Shown one piece after another: positions 27,316 to 36,176 of a stretch of 64,000 nt of DNA. How positions within the stretch are numbered: position 1 is the first letter of the stretch; the number at the start of each line of letters is the position of its first letter. The notes under the pieces were generated by a model. The model saw only the letters and a program-made list of their open reading frames with translations, had not been told where the DNA came from and ran no database searches. Position numbers and translations under genes: made by a program. Source of the DNA: Candidatus Woesearchaeota archaeon (GTDB lineage: Archaea; Nanobdellota; Nanobdellia; Woesearchaeales; GW2011-AR9); contig JACPIK010000002.1 in NCBI GenBank assembly GCA_016188115.1, positions 460,125 through 524,124 of the forward strand, in the 5' to 3' direction.

Positions 27316-27612
27316 ATGGCAGAAGTTGTTCACAAAACTGGTGTTAAAAAACAAGTTGGATATCTTTATTTCGTCGACAAAGACGGACACGTTTCTCGCG
27401 CTATGATGAGCCGAGCTGGAAGATCCAAAGGCAAAGCTAAGAAAGAAGTAGTAGTTAAAGTAGGCGTTAAAAAAGAAAAAGGCTTCCTTTATTTCATCGA
27501 CTCTAAAGGAAACATTTCTCGTGCTAAAATGGCTCGCGGACGCAAAGCTAGTGCAAAAAAACCAGCTAAGAAGAAAGCAGTAAAAAAAACCGCAGCTAAG
27601 AAAAAACGATAA
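27316..27612 (+). CDS. Small lysine-rich tandem-repeat protein, candidate nucleoid protein
   Basis: A 98-residue, very basic protein. It contains two copies of a motif of about 30 residues: VKKQVGYLYFVDKDGHVSRAMMSR and VKKEKGFLYFIDSKGNISRAKMAR, each followed by a Gly/Lys-rich linker. The tail is an Ala/Lys/Pro repeat (KKPAKKKAVKKTAAKKKR) like eukaryotic histone H1 tails. A full GGAGG ribosome binding site and the strongest promoter here imply high expression. Binding to DNA or RNA is inferred from composition; the repeat unit looks like a small beta-hairpin domain. No histone fold is present. Confidence 0.75.
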   Translation: MAEVVHKTGVKKQVGYLYFVDKDGHVSRAMMSRAGRSKGKAKKEVVVKVGVKKEKGFLYFIDSKGNISRAKMARGRKASAKKPAKKKAVKKTAAKKKR

Positions 27613-27615
27613 ATT

Positions 27616-27656
27616 CACTTTTTTAATTTCTTTTATTCTTCTTTTACTTCTTTAAT
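27616..27656 (+). terminator. T-rich archaeal terminator
   Basis: Just after the stop codon the coding strand has several runs of T (TTTTTT, TTTCTTTT, TTCTTTT) without a strong hairpin, the usual form of archaeal transcription termination. Confidence 0.5.
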
Positions 27657-27706
27657 TATGTGCAATGATCCATATCTTTAAATAACCATTATACCAAGAA
27701 CAATCG

Positions 27707-28576
27707 ATGTCTGAGGTCTCGCCACAAAATCGTCTCAATGAGCTTACTGCCCAAGATTGGCTTAAGTTCACTAAAACATGGTTTATTCATAACCCGCCCC
27801 CTCGCAAAAAAGCAGAAATTCTTCATCCCGCAAAGTATCCCGAAAACATGATTGAGCAGTTTATCAATTATTTTACCAAGAGAGGCCAAGTCGTCTTTGA
27901 TCCATTCTTAGGAACTGGCAGTACATTGATTGCTGCCTATAACGCCCAGCGCAACGGGATTGGTATCGAATTACAGCCAAAATATGCCCAGATTGCTAAA
28001 GATCGTATTGTTGAAAAAGAATCACAGCTTCAATTAGGAGAAAGTGGCGCAAGACAACACACTAAACAACTTGTCATTGAAGGTGATAGCACTAAAATTG
28101 ATGAGCATTGGAAAAAATATTCATTGCCGCAAATTGATTTAGTCATTACCTCTCCACCCTACGGACCAATGTTAAATAAGAAAGGCATCGTTGCCAAAGA
28201 ACGAGAAGAAGAAGGTTTAGACACCAAATATAGCGATGATAGCCGCGATTTAGGCAACGCTGGGTCCTACGAAGAATTCCTCAAACGCCTCGCCTCCATG
28301 TTTGCTGACCTCAAACCTAAAATCAAACCAGGCGGACATCTTGTAGTCATTTTGCAAAATTACATGGACAAAGGAAATTATACCCCATTAGCGTGGGACT
28401 TTGCCAAAGAAATGATGAAATATTATCAATTTCGTGGAGAAAGAATCTGGTGTCAAGATAATAAAACGCTTTATCCTTACGGCTACAAATATAGTTTTGT
28501 GCCTAATGTACATCACCATTATTGTTTAATTTTTAAAAATATAGAAAACACATCAACACCACGAGAAGAAGAGTAA
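27707..28576 (+). CDS. DNA (cytosine-N4 or adenine-N6) methyltransferase
   Basis: A 289-residue SAM-dependent DNA amino-methyltransferase. Motif X/I region: HPAKYPENMIEQFINYF, then VVFDPFLGTGSTLIAAYNAQRNGIGIEL; catalytic motif IV: LVITSPPYGPM at about 146-156. The order puts the SAM-binding FLGTG before SPPY, unlike the usual order of beta-class m4C enzymes. SPPY is more typical of N4-cytosine enzymes. No restriction endonuclease of a known type is adjacent, although a nuclease-like gene lies 900 bp downstream. The TATA-like CTTTAAATA (about 27673-27682) is about 27 bp upstream of the ATG (leaderless). Confidence 0.88.
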   Translation: MSEVSPQNRLNELTAQDWLKFTKTWFIHNPPPRKKAEILHPAKYPENMIEQFINYFTKRGQVVFDPFLGTGSTLIAAYNAQRNGIGIELQPKYAQIAKDRIVEKESQLQLGESGARQHTKQLVIEGDSTKIDEHWKKYSLPQIDLVITSPPYGPMLNKKGIVAKEREEEGLDTKYSDDSRDLGNAGSYEEFLKRLASMFADLKPKIKPGGHLVVILQNYMDKGNYTPLAWDFAKEMMKYYQFRGERIWCQDNKTLYPYGYKYSFVPNVHHHYCLIFKNIENTSTPREEE

Positions 28577-28639
28577 GTCTTGTAAAGTCAACTCATTCTG
28601 TTCCAAACTTTTTTAATAAACTCCCCTCAAAAGCACATC

Positions 28640-29392
28640 ATGGAAGTTACCCGTCGAGGATTTCTTGGACTTGTTTCAGTAATCGGAGCAGAACTAGCCA
28701 TAGGGTCAGATGCTCAAGCTCAGGAATATTGGCGAAGTGTTATTGGACTTAATCAACAACCACTGCCGCAACAATATATGGGAGAGCCACGTGTTTCACG
28801 GGATGATGTGATCAAAGATATCCGAGCAGAATGTTATAATTATAAAACTAAACAATGGAAAGTTGTAAAGCAGATGTTGCCACGCGTAGCTCGTTATGGA
28901 AGTGACTTTCTCCAAGCCCGAGATACGTACCAAATTTCTGAATACTATCTCGCGGGATTTTGTGCCAAAGAAAGCGACGGCTATCCTTTTGCTGTCTCAT
29001 CTGCTGGTGCACTTGGACTCATGCAAGTGATGCCAAAGACAGCACGGACAATGGGTTATTCTCCACGTGACATTATGCCACATGATTATGACTCGCCTGC
29101 ACAACAACGAGCTGCAGCACGACGTAATGTTTTGTGTGGAGCAAAATATCTTGCTCATGTACGAGATGAAGTCATGAAAGAGTACCCTTATCTCTCTCGA
29201 TCAGAGAAAGGCGATTTGATGATTGCAGCTTATTATACTGGCATGGGCGGAGTAAATGTGCGAATGGACCATCGCCGTAGTTTTGCTCAATTTCCTCAAG
29301 ATTCTGGGACATATAAATATGTTATACGAGTAAACGCCCTTACCAAAATTGTTGAAGAAAACGCAAGAATGTTTGGGTTTAATGCACCATAA
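28640..29392 (+). CDS. Tat-exported lytic transglycosylase/lysozyme-like protein
   Basis: The 250-residue protein begins with a twin-arginine signal (TRRGFLG, hydrophobic stretch, then AQAQ as a cleavage region near residue 28). The mature part has the SLT/goose-lysozyme fold signatures: catalytic Glu in AKESDG (about residue 112), SSAGALGLMQVMPKTAR, and AAYYTGMGGV, with a Tyr-containing YKYVIRVNALTKI near the end. In bacteria these enzymes cleave the glycan of peptidoglycan. Archaea lack murein, so the natural target may be another cell's wall or an unknown polymer. Confidence 0.85.
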   Translation: MEVTRRGFLGLVSVIGAELAIGSDAQAQEYWRSVIGLNQQPLPQQYMGEPRVSRDDVIKDIRAECYNYKTKQWKVVKQMLPRVARYGSDFLQARDTYQISEYYLAGFCAKESDGYPFAVSSAGALGLMQVMPKTARTMGYSPRDIMPHDYDSPAQQRAAARRNVLCGAKYLAHVRDEVMKEYPYLSRSEKGDLMIAAYYTGMGGVNVRMDHRRSFAQFPQDSGTYKYVIRVNALTKIVEENARMFGFNAP

Positions 29393-29469
29393 TCAGAGAT
29401 AAGAATGAGGTCACATAAGAACCAGACTACACCGTAAACAATAAATATTCCCAAAAGATCATTCTGTTC

Positions 29470-30039
29470 ATGCAGCCTCCCGAATTCACAGTTCCTGCGT
29501 CAACAATTGACTATTTCAAAACGCAAGTCAAACAAAAAATTCAATCAGAAGGCTGGGCAAAACAAGGTCGCAATACTAGTATTAAAGAAGCAAATTTTGT
29601 GCGTTGTTGGACCACCGAAGAAGCGTTCAAACAAATACTCATTCAACAAAGCGTATGGTTTCGCTACCGAGGAAATTATTTTGGCGACGCCAATGGTGCA
29701 GGTGCTGATTTCTATGTAAAAATAGCCGGAAAAGAAGTAAGTCTTGGTCTACGCAGCATCAATAAAGACTCATTGGAAAAATACAAAACTGTCGCCTACC
29801 CTGATGATCGATTTCAACATGAACAAGATAAAATTGCTGACCATCACGTTGCGTGTTATGAAGAAAATGGACAAGTACTATTTCTTGGCATTATCACCAA
29901 ACTAGATCTTCTTGCCAATCTTACAACGTCAAAACAACTCTACAGCCCACGTAACCAAGAATACTTTCGAGTGTTGCCATTATCCTCTTTTTCACAGGAC
30001 ACATTACGCCAATTTCTTCAGATCTTGGATAAGATTTAA
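29470..30039 (+). CDS. Unknown protein, possible degenerate PD-(D/E)XK nuclease fold
   Basis: The 189-residue protein is not firmly recognised. Its central part, GAGADFYVKIAGKEVSLGLRS (D80, E89), followed by HHVACYEENGQVLFLGIITKLDLL, looks like the strand-D-x(n)-E-strand core and final strand-helix of PD-(D/E)XK nucleases, but the usual lysine after ExK is missing. The N-terminal 60 residues are helical and would carry a binding surface. It abuts the next gene (stop at 30039, ATG at 30040). If it were a nuclease, a link to the methyltransferase upstream would be attractive; that is speculation. Confidence 0.4.
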   Translation: MQPPEFTVPASTIDYFKTQVKQKIQSEGWAKQGRNTSIKEANFVRCWTTEEAFKQILIQQSVWFRYRGNYFGDANGAGADFYVKIAGKEVSLGLRSINKDSLEKYKTVAYPDDRFQHEQDKIADHHVACYEENGQVLFLGIITKLDLLANLTTSKQLYSPRNQEYFRVLPLSSFSQDTLRQFLQILDKI

Positions 30040-30438
30040 ATGCAGTCACCAGACATAGCCCGTATGATTGAGAAAATCGACCTAATGATCACTCGTAGAG
30101 ATCTAAATTCTCTTGAGATAGATATAAGACAATATAGATTGAGTGAATTAGATGGGTCCGACCACAGGATAGTTATTGGTTCTGAAAACAGTAACATAGA
30201 AATGCCTCCTGAATTTGGACAATTTAGAGCAACCATATACACTGCGAATGAAGTGTTATATTATGTACAACATGAAACAGAATCTCGATCTTTTATGTTA
30301 GAAAACGGAACGTGGGAAAGGTTAACACCTAATCGCGATCAAGAATTAACTCGAGGATCACATCTTCGCCTTGGTCCAAGATTATCTGTCGCCAAAAAAA
30401 GATTGGATATTCAAGTTCTCGATATAAAATATTCCTAG
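30040..30438 (+). CDS. FHA-like beta-sandwich protein with altered phosphopeptide site
   Basis: A 132-residue protein. An N-terminal helix is followed by strands that follow FHA order: HRIVIGSENSNIEMP, FRATIYTANEVLYYVQHE, SFMLENGTWERLTP, ELTRGSHLRLG. The FHA residues that bind phosphothreonine (G-R and S-x-x-H) are replaced by GS and FRA, so phosphopeptide binding is doubtful. The gene begins directly at the base after the preceding stop codon, so the two are co-translated. Confidence 0.45.
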   Translation: MQSPDIARMIEKIDLMITRRDLNSLEIDIRQYRLSELDGSDHRIVIGSENSNIEMPPEFGQFRATIYTANEVLYYVQHETESRSFMLENGTWERLTPNRDQELTRGSHLRLGPRLSVAKKRLDIQVLDIKYS

Positions 30439-30484
30439 ATAAATACGAAGATCCTAAAATCAGATTAGACGCAGATGCTTTATT

Positions 30485-31099
30485 TTAATCTTTAGACACA
30501 CCAGTCCACTTCTCAAACAACGCCACCAATTCTGGAGTTTTGATTTTTGTAGCTGCACTCTTATAGAATTCATCCAATCCAACATAACCCTGACACTTAT
30601 AACGAGAAGCCGCAAGTGCCATTTGTAGATTATCCAGTTCTTTCACAAAATGTGCTTCGGCAGAAGAACGATGTGCATACTCGAGCCACAAATCAACACA
30701 ATATTCACCATTTCGTACACCGCGAAATGCATCCTGAATCGCTTGAGATCCAATTTTGAACTTTTCTTGAACAGAGATTTGACCTGGCATATAATCCCCC
30801 GTTCTCCCCTCTTCAAGATCATGAATGATTGATAATTCGAAAACATGATATGCATCAAGATCTGGTCGACATAATTTTGCAAGAACATATCCCCAGACAG
30901 CCATTTCAATAGAATGCTGTGCAACATTCTCCACTCGGTTACTTTTAACTGCGGCCCCAACACGAACGCGATAAGAAGTATCTTCTTCTGTAGGGAGACG
31001 AGGACAGACAACACGCAACCAGCCAGTTCGCTCTCGTTGAGCTAAAAATCCATATTCTCGATTAATCGCAGCATCTAATGATAGAAGGACCGTAGCCAT
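30485..31099 (-). CDS. HD-domain phosphohydrolase (HDDC2/YfbR-like)
   Basis: Relatives dephosphorylate deoxyribonucleoside 5'-monophosphates. The 204-residue protein has ENVAQHSIEMAVWGYVLA (first H), LSIIHDLEEGRTGD (HD plus E and GD) and a later KELDNLQMAL aspartate, giving the H-HD-D metal site. Start ATG 31099 is chosen because a TATA-like TTTAAAAATA lies about 25-30 bp upstream; an in-frame ATG at 31108 would add three residues. A role in nucleotide pool clean-up fits the family. Confidence 0.8.
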   Translation of the reverse strand: MATVLLSLDAAINREYGFLAQRERTGWLRVVCPRLPTEEDTSYRVRVGAAVKSNRVENVAQHSIEMAVWGYVLAKLCRPDLDAYHVFELSIIHDLEEGRTGDYMPGQISVQEKFKIGSQAIQDAFRGVRNGEYCVDLWLEYAHRSSAEAHFVKELDNLQMALAASRYKCQGYVGLDEFYKSAATKIKTPELVALFEKWTGVSKD

Positions 31100-31236
31100 A
31101 AAATACATTCCACAAGAACGTATTTTTAAATTTGTAGGAATTATTTTTAATATTCAGCAAAGAAGAAAAAGAAGTTCTAACTCCCATTCTCTTCACAAGA
31201 TAAATCTTTAAAAAGAGCTTACAAAAAATAAGTCAT

Positions 31237-31599
31237 ATGCCTCAATATCAATCAGAACATTTTCTCTATGAACGTGCTGGTTCTGGAATAGGATATCCCA
31301 CAATTACTCCTCAACAAGGATATCAAGCAATAATTGGATTAGTACATATTTATCGTGACAGTGATGTACTTCATAGAATTGGAACGCATGGAGGGATATT
31401 TGCAGATCCATGGGCAGATTCGACCATCGCAGAGTTGTCGGATGTATATCTTGACGGTTTGTGTTCAAGAATAGTAAGCACTTGGGAAGTTGCACGTCAA
31501 AAACCAGACCAAGTACGAGCTGAATTAAAAGAACTACAAAGTTTTGAAAAACGACTTGCAAAAGAATTCAGAGATTATCGAATACCCGTAGACCAATAA
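31237..31599 (+). CDS. Unknown small soluble protein
   Basis: A 120-residue protein without recognised domain. It is acidic to neutral, with a predicted helical C-terminal half (QVRAELKELQSFEKRLAKEFRDY). A TATA-like CTTTAAAAAG near 31205-31214 is about 27 bp upstream of the ATG, supporting a real leaderless gene. Confidence 0.6.
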   Translation: MPQYQSEHFLYERAGSGIGYPTITPQQGYQAIIGLVHIYRDSDVLHRIGTHGGIFADPWADSTIAELSDVYLDGLCSRIVSTWEVARQKPDQVRAELKELQSFEKRLAKEFRDYRIPVDQ

Positions 31600-31648
31600 T
31601 TCATTTCTCGTCGTAATCTTTTTAATACATAGTTGAAAGGAGGGTGTA

Positions 31649-32620
31649 ATGTCACATCTTGTAGCAAAGCCCCTTCCTCATTTCACCTCTAAAGCGTTCT
31701 TTGCGCCCATGGCAGGTGTTTCTGATCCAGCCTTACGGCTCGTCTGTAAAGAACTTGGAGCAGGACTCGTTGTAACTGAACTTACTAGCATTCATGCAGT
31801 CACTGCAAGACAACAACGAGGACAAGATATTCGTGAGTTCATTGAATTTTCTGATGCTGAACGTCCGCATTCCTGTCAACTCTTCGGCTCAGATATAAAA
31901 GAACTCGAAAACGCCGTCAAGTTGGTTGCCCCTCACTTTGATATCATTGATTACAACATGGGGTGTCCAGCCCCGCACATCACTTGCCAAGTAGCCGGTG
32001 CTGCGTTGCTTCAACAACCAGATCTGACCAGAAAAATCTTTCGCGCCATGGTCAACGCCAGCAACAAACCAGTCTCACTTAAAATTCGCGCGGGAGTAAA
32101 TGCACCAGACCGGTTTATTGAAATTGCCAAAATCGCCCAAGAAGAAGGCATTGCTATGATCACACTCCACGCAAGAACGCTTAAAGAAGGCTATTCAGGT
32201 AAGGCTGACTGGAATCGTATCAAAGAACTAAAACTTGCAGTCTCTATTCCCGTCGTAGGTAACGGCGATATCCAAACACCCGAAGATGCCAAGCGTATGA
32301 TGGATGAGACTGGCTGTGATTATGTTATGGTCGGAAGAGCCGCTTGTAAGAACCCTTTTCTCTTTACGCAAATTAATCAATATCTTGCCACAGGAAAATA
32401 TGATGAAATCTCCGATAAAGAACGCTTAAACTACTTCTTTAAATATGTAAAATACACCAAACAATATCCTACAATTAAGTTCGTCAACGTACGCTTGCAA
32501 GCCATGACATTTACCCGTGGCGTCATTGGTGGCAAAGATATTCGCGCGCGTATTGGTAAAGCTAAAGATTTAGAAGAATTGATGAAAATTCTCCAAGAGT
32601 TATATCAAAAATTAAGTTAA
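31649..32620 (+). CDS. dus: tRNA-dihydrouridine synthase
   Basis: The FMN enzyme reduces uridines in the tRNA D-loop. The 323-residue protein has FFAPMAGVSDPALRLVCKELGA, the catalytic cysteine in IIDYNMGCPAP, KIRAGVN, ITLHARTLKEGYSGKADW, and the phosphate-binding VVGNGDI and MVGRAACKNPFLF. A GGAGGGTG ribosome binding site precedes the ATG. Length is typical of the DusB/archaeal Dus type; which D-loop positions it modifies is not evident. Confidence 0.93.
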   Translation: MSHLVAKPLPHFTSKAFFAPMAGVSDPALRLVCKELGAGLVVTELTSIHAVTARQQRGQDIREFIEFSDAERPHSCQLFGSDIKELENAVKLVAPHFDIIDYNMGCPAPHITCQVAGAALLQQPDLTRKIFRAMVNASNKPVSLKIRAGVNAPDRFIEIAKIAQEEGIAMITLHARTLKEGYSGKADWNRIKELKLAVSIPVVGNGDIQTPEDAKRMMDETGCDYVMVGRAACKNPFLFTQINQYLATGKYDEISDKERLNYFFKYVKYTKQYPTIKFVNVRLQAMTFTRGVIGGKDIRARIGKAKDLEELMKILQELYQKLS

Positions 32621-32735
32621 AGAAAATGGGTAGTCCTAGAGTGCAATAAAATTTATAAAGCACCTTTCGCATTGAGAATCATAAAAAGGGTGGGAAGTAC
32701 GCTTTATCTTGATACCATTCCAAAAGGTGATACCT

Positions 32736-33887
32736 GTGGATACCTATATTCGTGACACAACCATACAAAATCAATCTGTAAATCGAGCACAACCGATGTC
32801 AGCGCTTACAACCAAAGAGATCAATCATAAAAAAGCTGATCTCGACATCGACGCAGAGCTCGAAAAGATGATTGCGAGCCACAAAACGCGTATTAAAGTA
32901 ATTGGCTGTGGCGGTGCAGGTAATAACACCATTAACCGCATGACGGAAGTAGGCATCAAAGGTATCGAAACAGTAGCGATCAATACTGACGCCCAAGATC
33001 TTCTTTATACTACTTGTGACAAAAAACTACTTATCGGAAAACAACTCACCAACGGTCTTGGCGCAGGATCTAATCCCAAGATGGGTGAAGAATCTGCCAA
33101 AGAAAACGAAGCCGATCTCAAAAAACTGCTTGATGGCTGTGATATGATCTTTATCACCTGCGGCTTAGGCGGCGGAACTGGCACGGGTAGCGCCCCATTT
33201 GTTGCTGCGCTTGCGCGTAAAATGGGTATCCTAAGTGTAGCTATTGTAACTATCCCTTTCACCATGGAAGGATCTCACCGTTTTGAAAACGCCATGATTG
33301 GGCTTGAGAAACTCGAACAAAGTGTCAATACTCTCATTGTTATTCCTAACGAAAAATTGCTTGAAATTGCGCCACATCTTCCACTTCAAACTGCATTTAA
33401 AGTTGCAGATGAAATTCTCACCAATTCCGTCAAAGGCATTGCTGAACTTGTCACCAAAACAGGACTTGTTAACCTTGACTTTGCTGATGTAAAAGCCATC
33501 ATGAGTGAAGGCGGTGTTGCCATGATTGGCGTTGGGGAATCCGACGGCGAACATCGTGCATTAGAATCCGTTGTCAAAGCTCTACAAAATCCATTGATTG
33601 ATGTTGATGTAAGTAATGCTACTGGCGCATTGATTAACATTTCTGGAGGGGAGAACCTTACCCTTGATGAATCACGCCAAATTGTAGAGAAAGTTGCCCA
33701 GAGTCTTGATAGTCATGCTAAGATTATTTGGGGAGCTCAAATTTACAAAGATCTTGAACGAACTATTCGTACCATGATTATCATTACCGGCGTTAAATCT
33801 GAACAAATCTTTGGTACAGGAAATAAGTTTGCCAACAAGAAGAAAGACGCTATGGAAAATGAACTAGGCATTGAGTTTATGCGGTAA
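32736..33887 (+). CDS. ftsZ: Cell division GTPase FtsZ
   Basis: FtsZ polymerises into the division ring. The core has [17 protein letters not shown], the tubulin signature [13 protein letters not shown] and the T7 loop [11 protein letters not shown] (intact catalytic D). I favour the GTG at 32736, five bases after AAGGTGA (383 residues). A TTG at 32709 would add nine residues and an ATG at 32796 would remove 20. An N-terminal tail of about 50 residues precedes the GTPase domain; there is no long C-terminal linker. TATA-like TTTATAAAG lies at about 32650-32658. Confidence 0.95.
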   Translation: MDTYIRDTTIQNQSVNRAQPMSALTTKEINHKKADLDIDAELEKMIASHKTRIKVIGCGGAGNNTINRMTEVGIKGIETVAINTDAQDLLYTTCDKKLLIGKQLTNGLGAGSNPKMGEESAKENEADLKKLLDGCDMIFITCGLGGGTGTGSAPFVAALARKMGILSVAIVTIPFTMEGSHRFENAMIGLEKLEQSVNTLIVIPNEKLLEIAPHLPLQTAFKVADEILTNSVKGIAELVTKTGLVNLDFADVKAIMSEGGVAMIGVGESDGEHRALESVVKALQNPLIDVDVSNATGALINISGGENLTLDESRQIVEKVAQSLDSHAKIIWGAQIYKDLERTIRTMIIITGVKSEQIFGTGNKFANKKKDAMENELGIEFMR

Positions 33888-33959
33888 GTGATTTATTTTC
33901 TTACTTTAACTTTTCTTTCTGTGGTTTTATGAAAGTTCATGTGGTTTTGATGGAAACTA

Positions 33960-34007
33960 ATTATCTAGAAAAAAGAACAATTGATTATCTAGAGAAAAGA
34001 ATAATTT
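33960..34007. repeat. Two tandem 24-bp imperfect repeats
   Basis: The unit ATTATCTAGARAAAAGAAYAAT occurs twice head-to-tail with two or three mismatches, in the spacer between the converging ftsZ and asparaginase genes. Its position suggests 3'-end sequence or a recent duplication; no function is visible. Confidence 0.75.
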
Positions 34008-34072
34008 ACTAGCTGACCAGCCCAATCTTTGTTTTACGTAACTTTTCATCTAGATTTACAACTAATTGGTAT

Positions 34073-35257
34073 CTACCTCTGATGATGCCCATACGTCTGG
34101 GGAAGGGTAATTTCACCAGCAACACAAGTGCCAACCATATGATGTTTTATCTCATCAAGATTATTGGTTCTATTTTTTACCCACATTAACTTTGAAACTG
34201 TTGCCTCGCCAGACATATCCATTGTTGGAACTGCTCCTGCTTGTTGCGCTCCTACGCCAGGCCCATAATGACTTGTTTCTGAAATACCAGAACCAGCACA
34301 TTGAGAAGAGACATACACAGGAACTCCCGCTTCACGAACAAGATATTCTACAACGGGGTTATGCCATCGTGGAAGATTGCCAGGACCAAACGAACTTAAT
34401 ACAATTGCTTCGCATCCTTGAGATGCAGCTGCAGCAATTTGCGCTGGACGTGTAAATGGAGTTATCCCTATGTGAATAACGCCACTCCCAAATCCAGGTT
34501 CATATTTTAGATCAGAAGGAGTATACGTTCCACGTAAAAGTGCTCGTGGATCTGGTTTTATTCCATTTGCCCCTAAATAACCTATACGACCAAAATTACT
34601 CGAATCAAAACCAGGTAGTTCTTCATCAAGCACTTTTGAAACACGTGTTCCACAAAAGACATTTCCATTAAAGTAGAGTAATGAACCTGCAAGACGATCC
34701 GATGCTAGTTTAAGAGCACCTGTTAAATTCCCAATTACATCTGTCCCATCACGTTGAAGTATCATTTGTGCACCTGTAGAAACAACAGGAATAGAAAGGC
34801 GTTGCAGTGCAAAAGCCATCGCGGCAGAAGTATACGCCATTGTATCTGTTCCGTGAAGAATGGTAACACCATCAATATCCTCATAATGATCCGCGATAAG
34901 TCTAGCCATATTACTCCACACACGCACATTAATCTCAGTACTGTCTATATGGGAAATTTTGTAACCAAGAATATTATAACGAGACTTGCAACCAGTAACC
35001 ATATTTGCAACATCAAGAAGTCTATCTAAACTCAAAGAGGGCTTTAATATTTCTTCGTGAGTTTTTTCATCTTCGTGAGGTTCCATTCCTAACGTGCCGC
35101 CAGTATACAAAACTAAAAGACGTTTTTTTCCTTTTTCACCCCACCACTCCACAACTCTTTCAGGATCAGGTATTTCTTCATCAATAAATCGACTGTAAAG
35201 AAGTTCGCCGTCAGCAACAGCTGCGTTTAATTTTTCTGGATCAATCTTTGTTACCAT
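34073..35257 (-). CDS. L-asparaginase, type I-like
   Basis: The enzyme hydrolyses asparagine to aspartate and ammonia. The 394-residue protein has both catalytic threonine motifs, LYTGGTLGM and ILHGTDTMAYTSAAM, plus the QRDGTDVIGNL lysine/aspartate region. The N-terminal about 45 residues precede the domain. It lacks the extra N-terminal beta-barrel domain of GatD, and no gatE is adjacent, so asparaginase is preferred over a tRNA amidotransferase subunit; an AnsA-like relative is most likely. Confidence 0.82.
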   Translation of the reverse strand: MVTKIDPEKLNAAVADGELLYSRFIDEEIPDPERVVEWWGEKGKKRLLVLYTGGTLGMEPHEDEKTHEEILKPSLSLDRLLDVANMVTGCKSRYNILGYKISHIDSTEINVRVWSNMARLIADHYEDIDGVTILHGTDTMAYTSAAMAFALQRLSIPVVSTGAQMILQRDGTDVIGNLTGALKLASDRLAGSLLYFNGNVFCGTRVSKVLDEELPGFDSSNFGRIGYLGANGIKPDPRALLRGTYTPSDLKYEPGFGSGVIHIGITPFTRPAQIAAAASQGCEAIVLSSFGPGNLPRWHNPVVEYLVREAGVPVYVSSQCAGSGISETSHYGPGVGAQQAGAVPTMDMSGEATVSKLMWVKNRTNNLDEIKHHMVGTCVAGEITLPQTYGHHQR

Positions 35258-35420
35258 ATTAGTTTAGTTAATGATAGAGCTTACGCTAGTGCTACACTTT
35301 CTACTCTCAAACGTATTACTCTACCACCCTCAGCTATTTCGTGCCATTATCCACCATATAAAGCTTATTCGTAGCGTTCACCACGAAAGTTTAATAAGTC
35401 TCAAACCAGAAAGCGATTAC

Positions 35421-36167
35421 ATGTATGAAAAATTCTTTCAAGAAGTAGGACTAAGTCCCAATGAGGCTAAAATCTATGAAGCACTTGTGGACTTAGGAGA
35501 AGCATCTGTAAATACTATCTCAATTAAAACAAATGTAAATCGCAGCAATGTCTATGATGCTATGGAACGACTTGTCGAGAAAGGTCTTTGCGCAGGAGTT
35601 ACCATAGAAGGGCAAAAGCATTTCAAAGCAGCTCACCCTCGGCGAATTCTAGAATTACTCAAAGAAAAACAAGAGCTTGTTGAAAAAATACTCCCAGACC
35701 TCACTAAACGCTTTGAAACACAAAACAAAGAGGAAGAGGTTTATTTTTATCGTGGCATGGAAGGCTACAAGAATTATATGTTTGACATTCTCAAAGAAAA
35801 GAAAACGTATTATTGTATTGGCGGAAAAGGTATGTGGTTTGATCCACGCCTAGAATTTTTTCGTATCAAGTTTGATCGAGAACGTCAGAAATCAAAAATA
35901 AAATTCCGTCATATCTTTGATGAAGAAGTAAAGAAAAAAGCACCCTCCCCCCTAGATTTTGAAAAAAATGAGTATCATTTTTTACCAAAGAAATATTGCA
36001 GCAAACTTACCGTAGAGTTCTTTGGTGACTATACAGTCATTTACACTGGTCAAGAATACGGTAAGTTAAAAGAAAAACCAACATTATTTGTATTAAAGAG
36101 TAAAGAGATTGCAGACGGTTTCAAGAAAATCTTTGAATTTATGTGGGATAATACCAAACAAGGATGA
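35421..36167 (+). CDS. TrmB-family transcriptional regulator
   Basis: The 248-residue protein has a winged-helix domain (about 1-75: GLSPNEAKIYEALVDLGEASVNTISIKTNVNRSNVYDAMERLVEKGL) followed by a coiled coil and a C-terminal effector region of TrmB relatives (YFYRGMEGYKNYMFDIL...). Starting at the ATG at 35421 removes a hydrophobic 50-residue upstream frame that would otherwise be attached; a TATA-like element at about 35388-35397 is some 25-30 bp upstream. It lies next to an asparaginase gene in divergent orientation, which it might regulate; no evidence for the ligand. Confidence 0.82.
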   Translation: MYEKFFQEVGLSPNEAKIYEALVDLGEASVNTISIKTNVNRSNVYDAMERLVEKGLCAGVTIEGQKHFKAAHPRRILELLKEKQELVEKILPDLTKRFETQNKEEEVYFYRGMEGYKNYMFDILKEKKTYYCIGGKGMWFDPRLEFFRIKFDRERQKSKIKFRHIFDEEVKKKAPSPLDFEKNEYHFLPKKYCSKLTVEFFGDYTVIYTGQEYGKLKEKPTLFVLKSKEIADGFKKIFEFMWDNTKQG

Positions 36168-36176
36168 TTCCAACCA

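Noticed and set aside
30643-31014. A 123-codon frame overlapping the HD hydrolase gene on the same strand.
   Set aside because: Different frame from the well-supported HD protein, no recognised motifs; a shadow frame.
34073-35257. GatD, the tRNA-dependent amidotransferase subunit, for the asparaginase.
   Set aside because: It lacks the additional N-terminal domain expected for GatD and no gatE lies nearby; type I asparaginase fits better.
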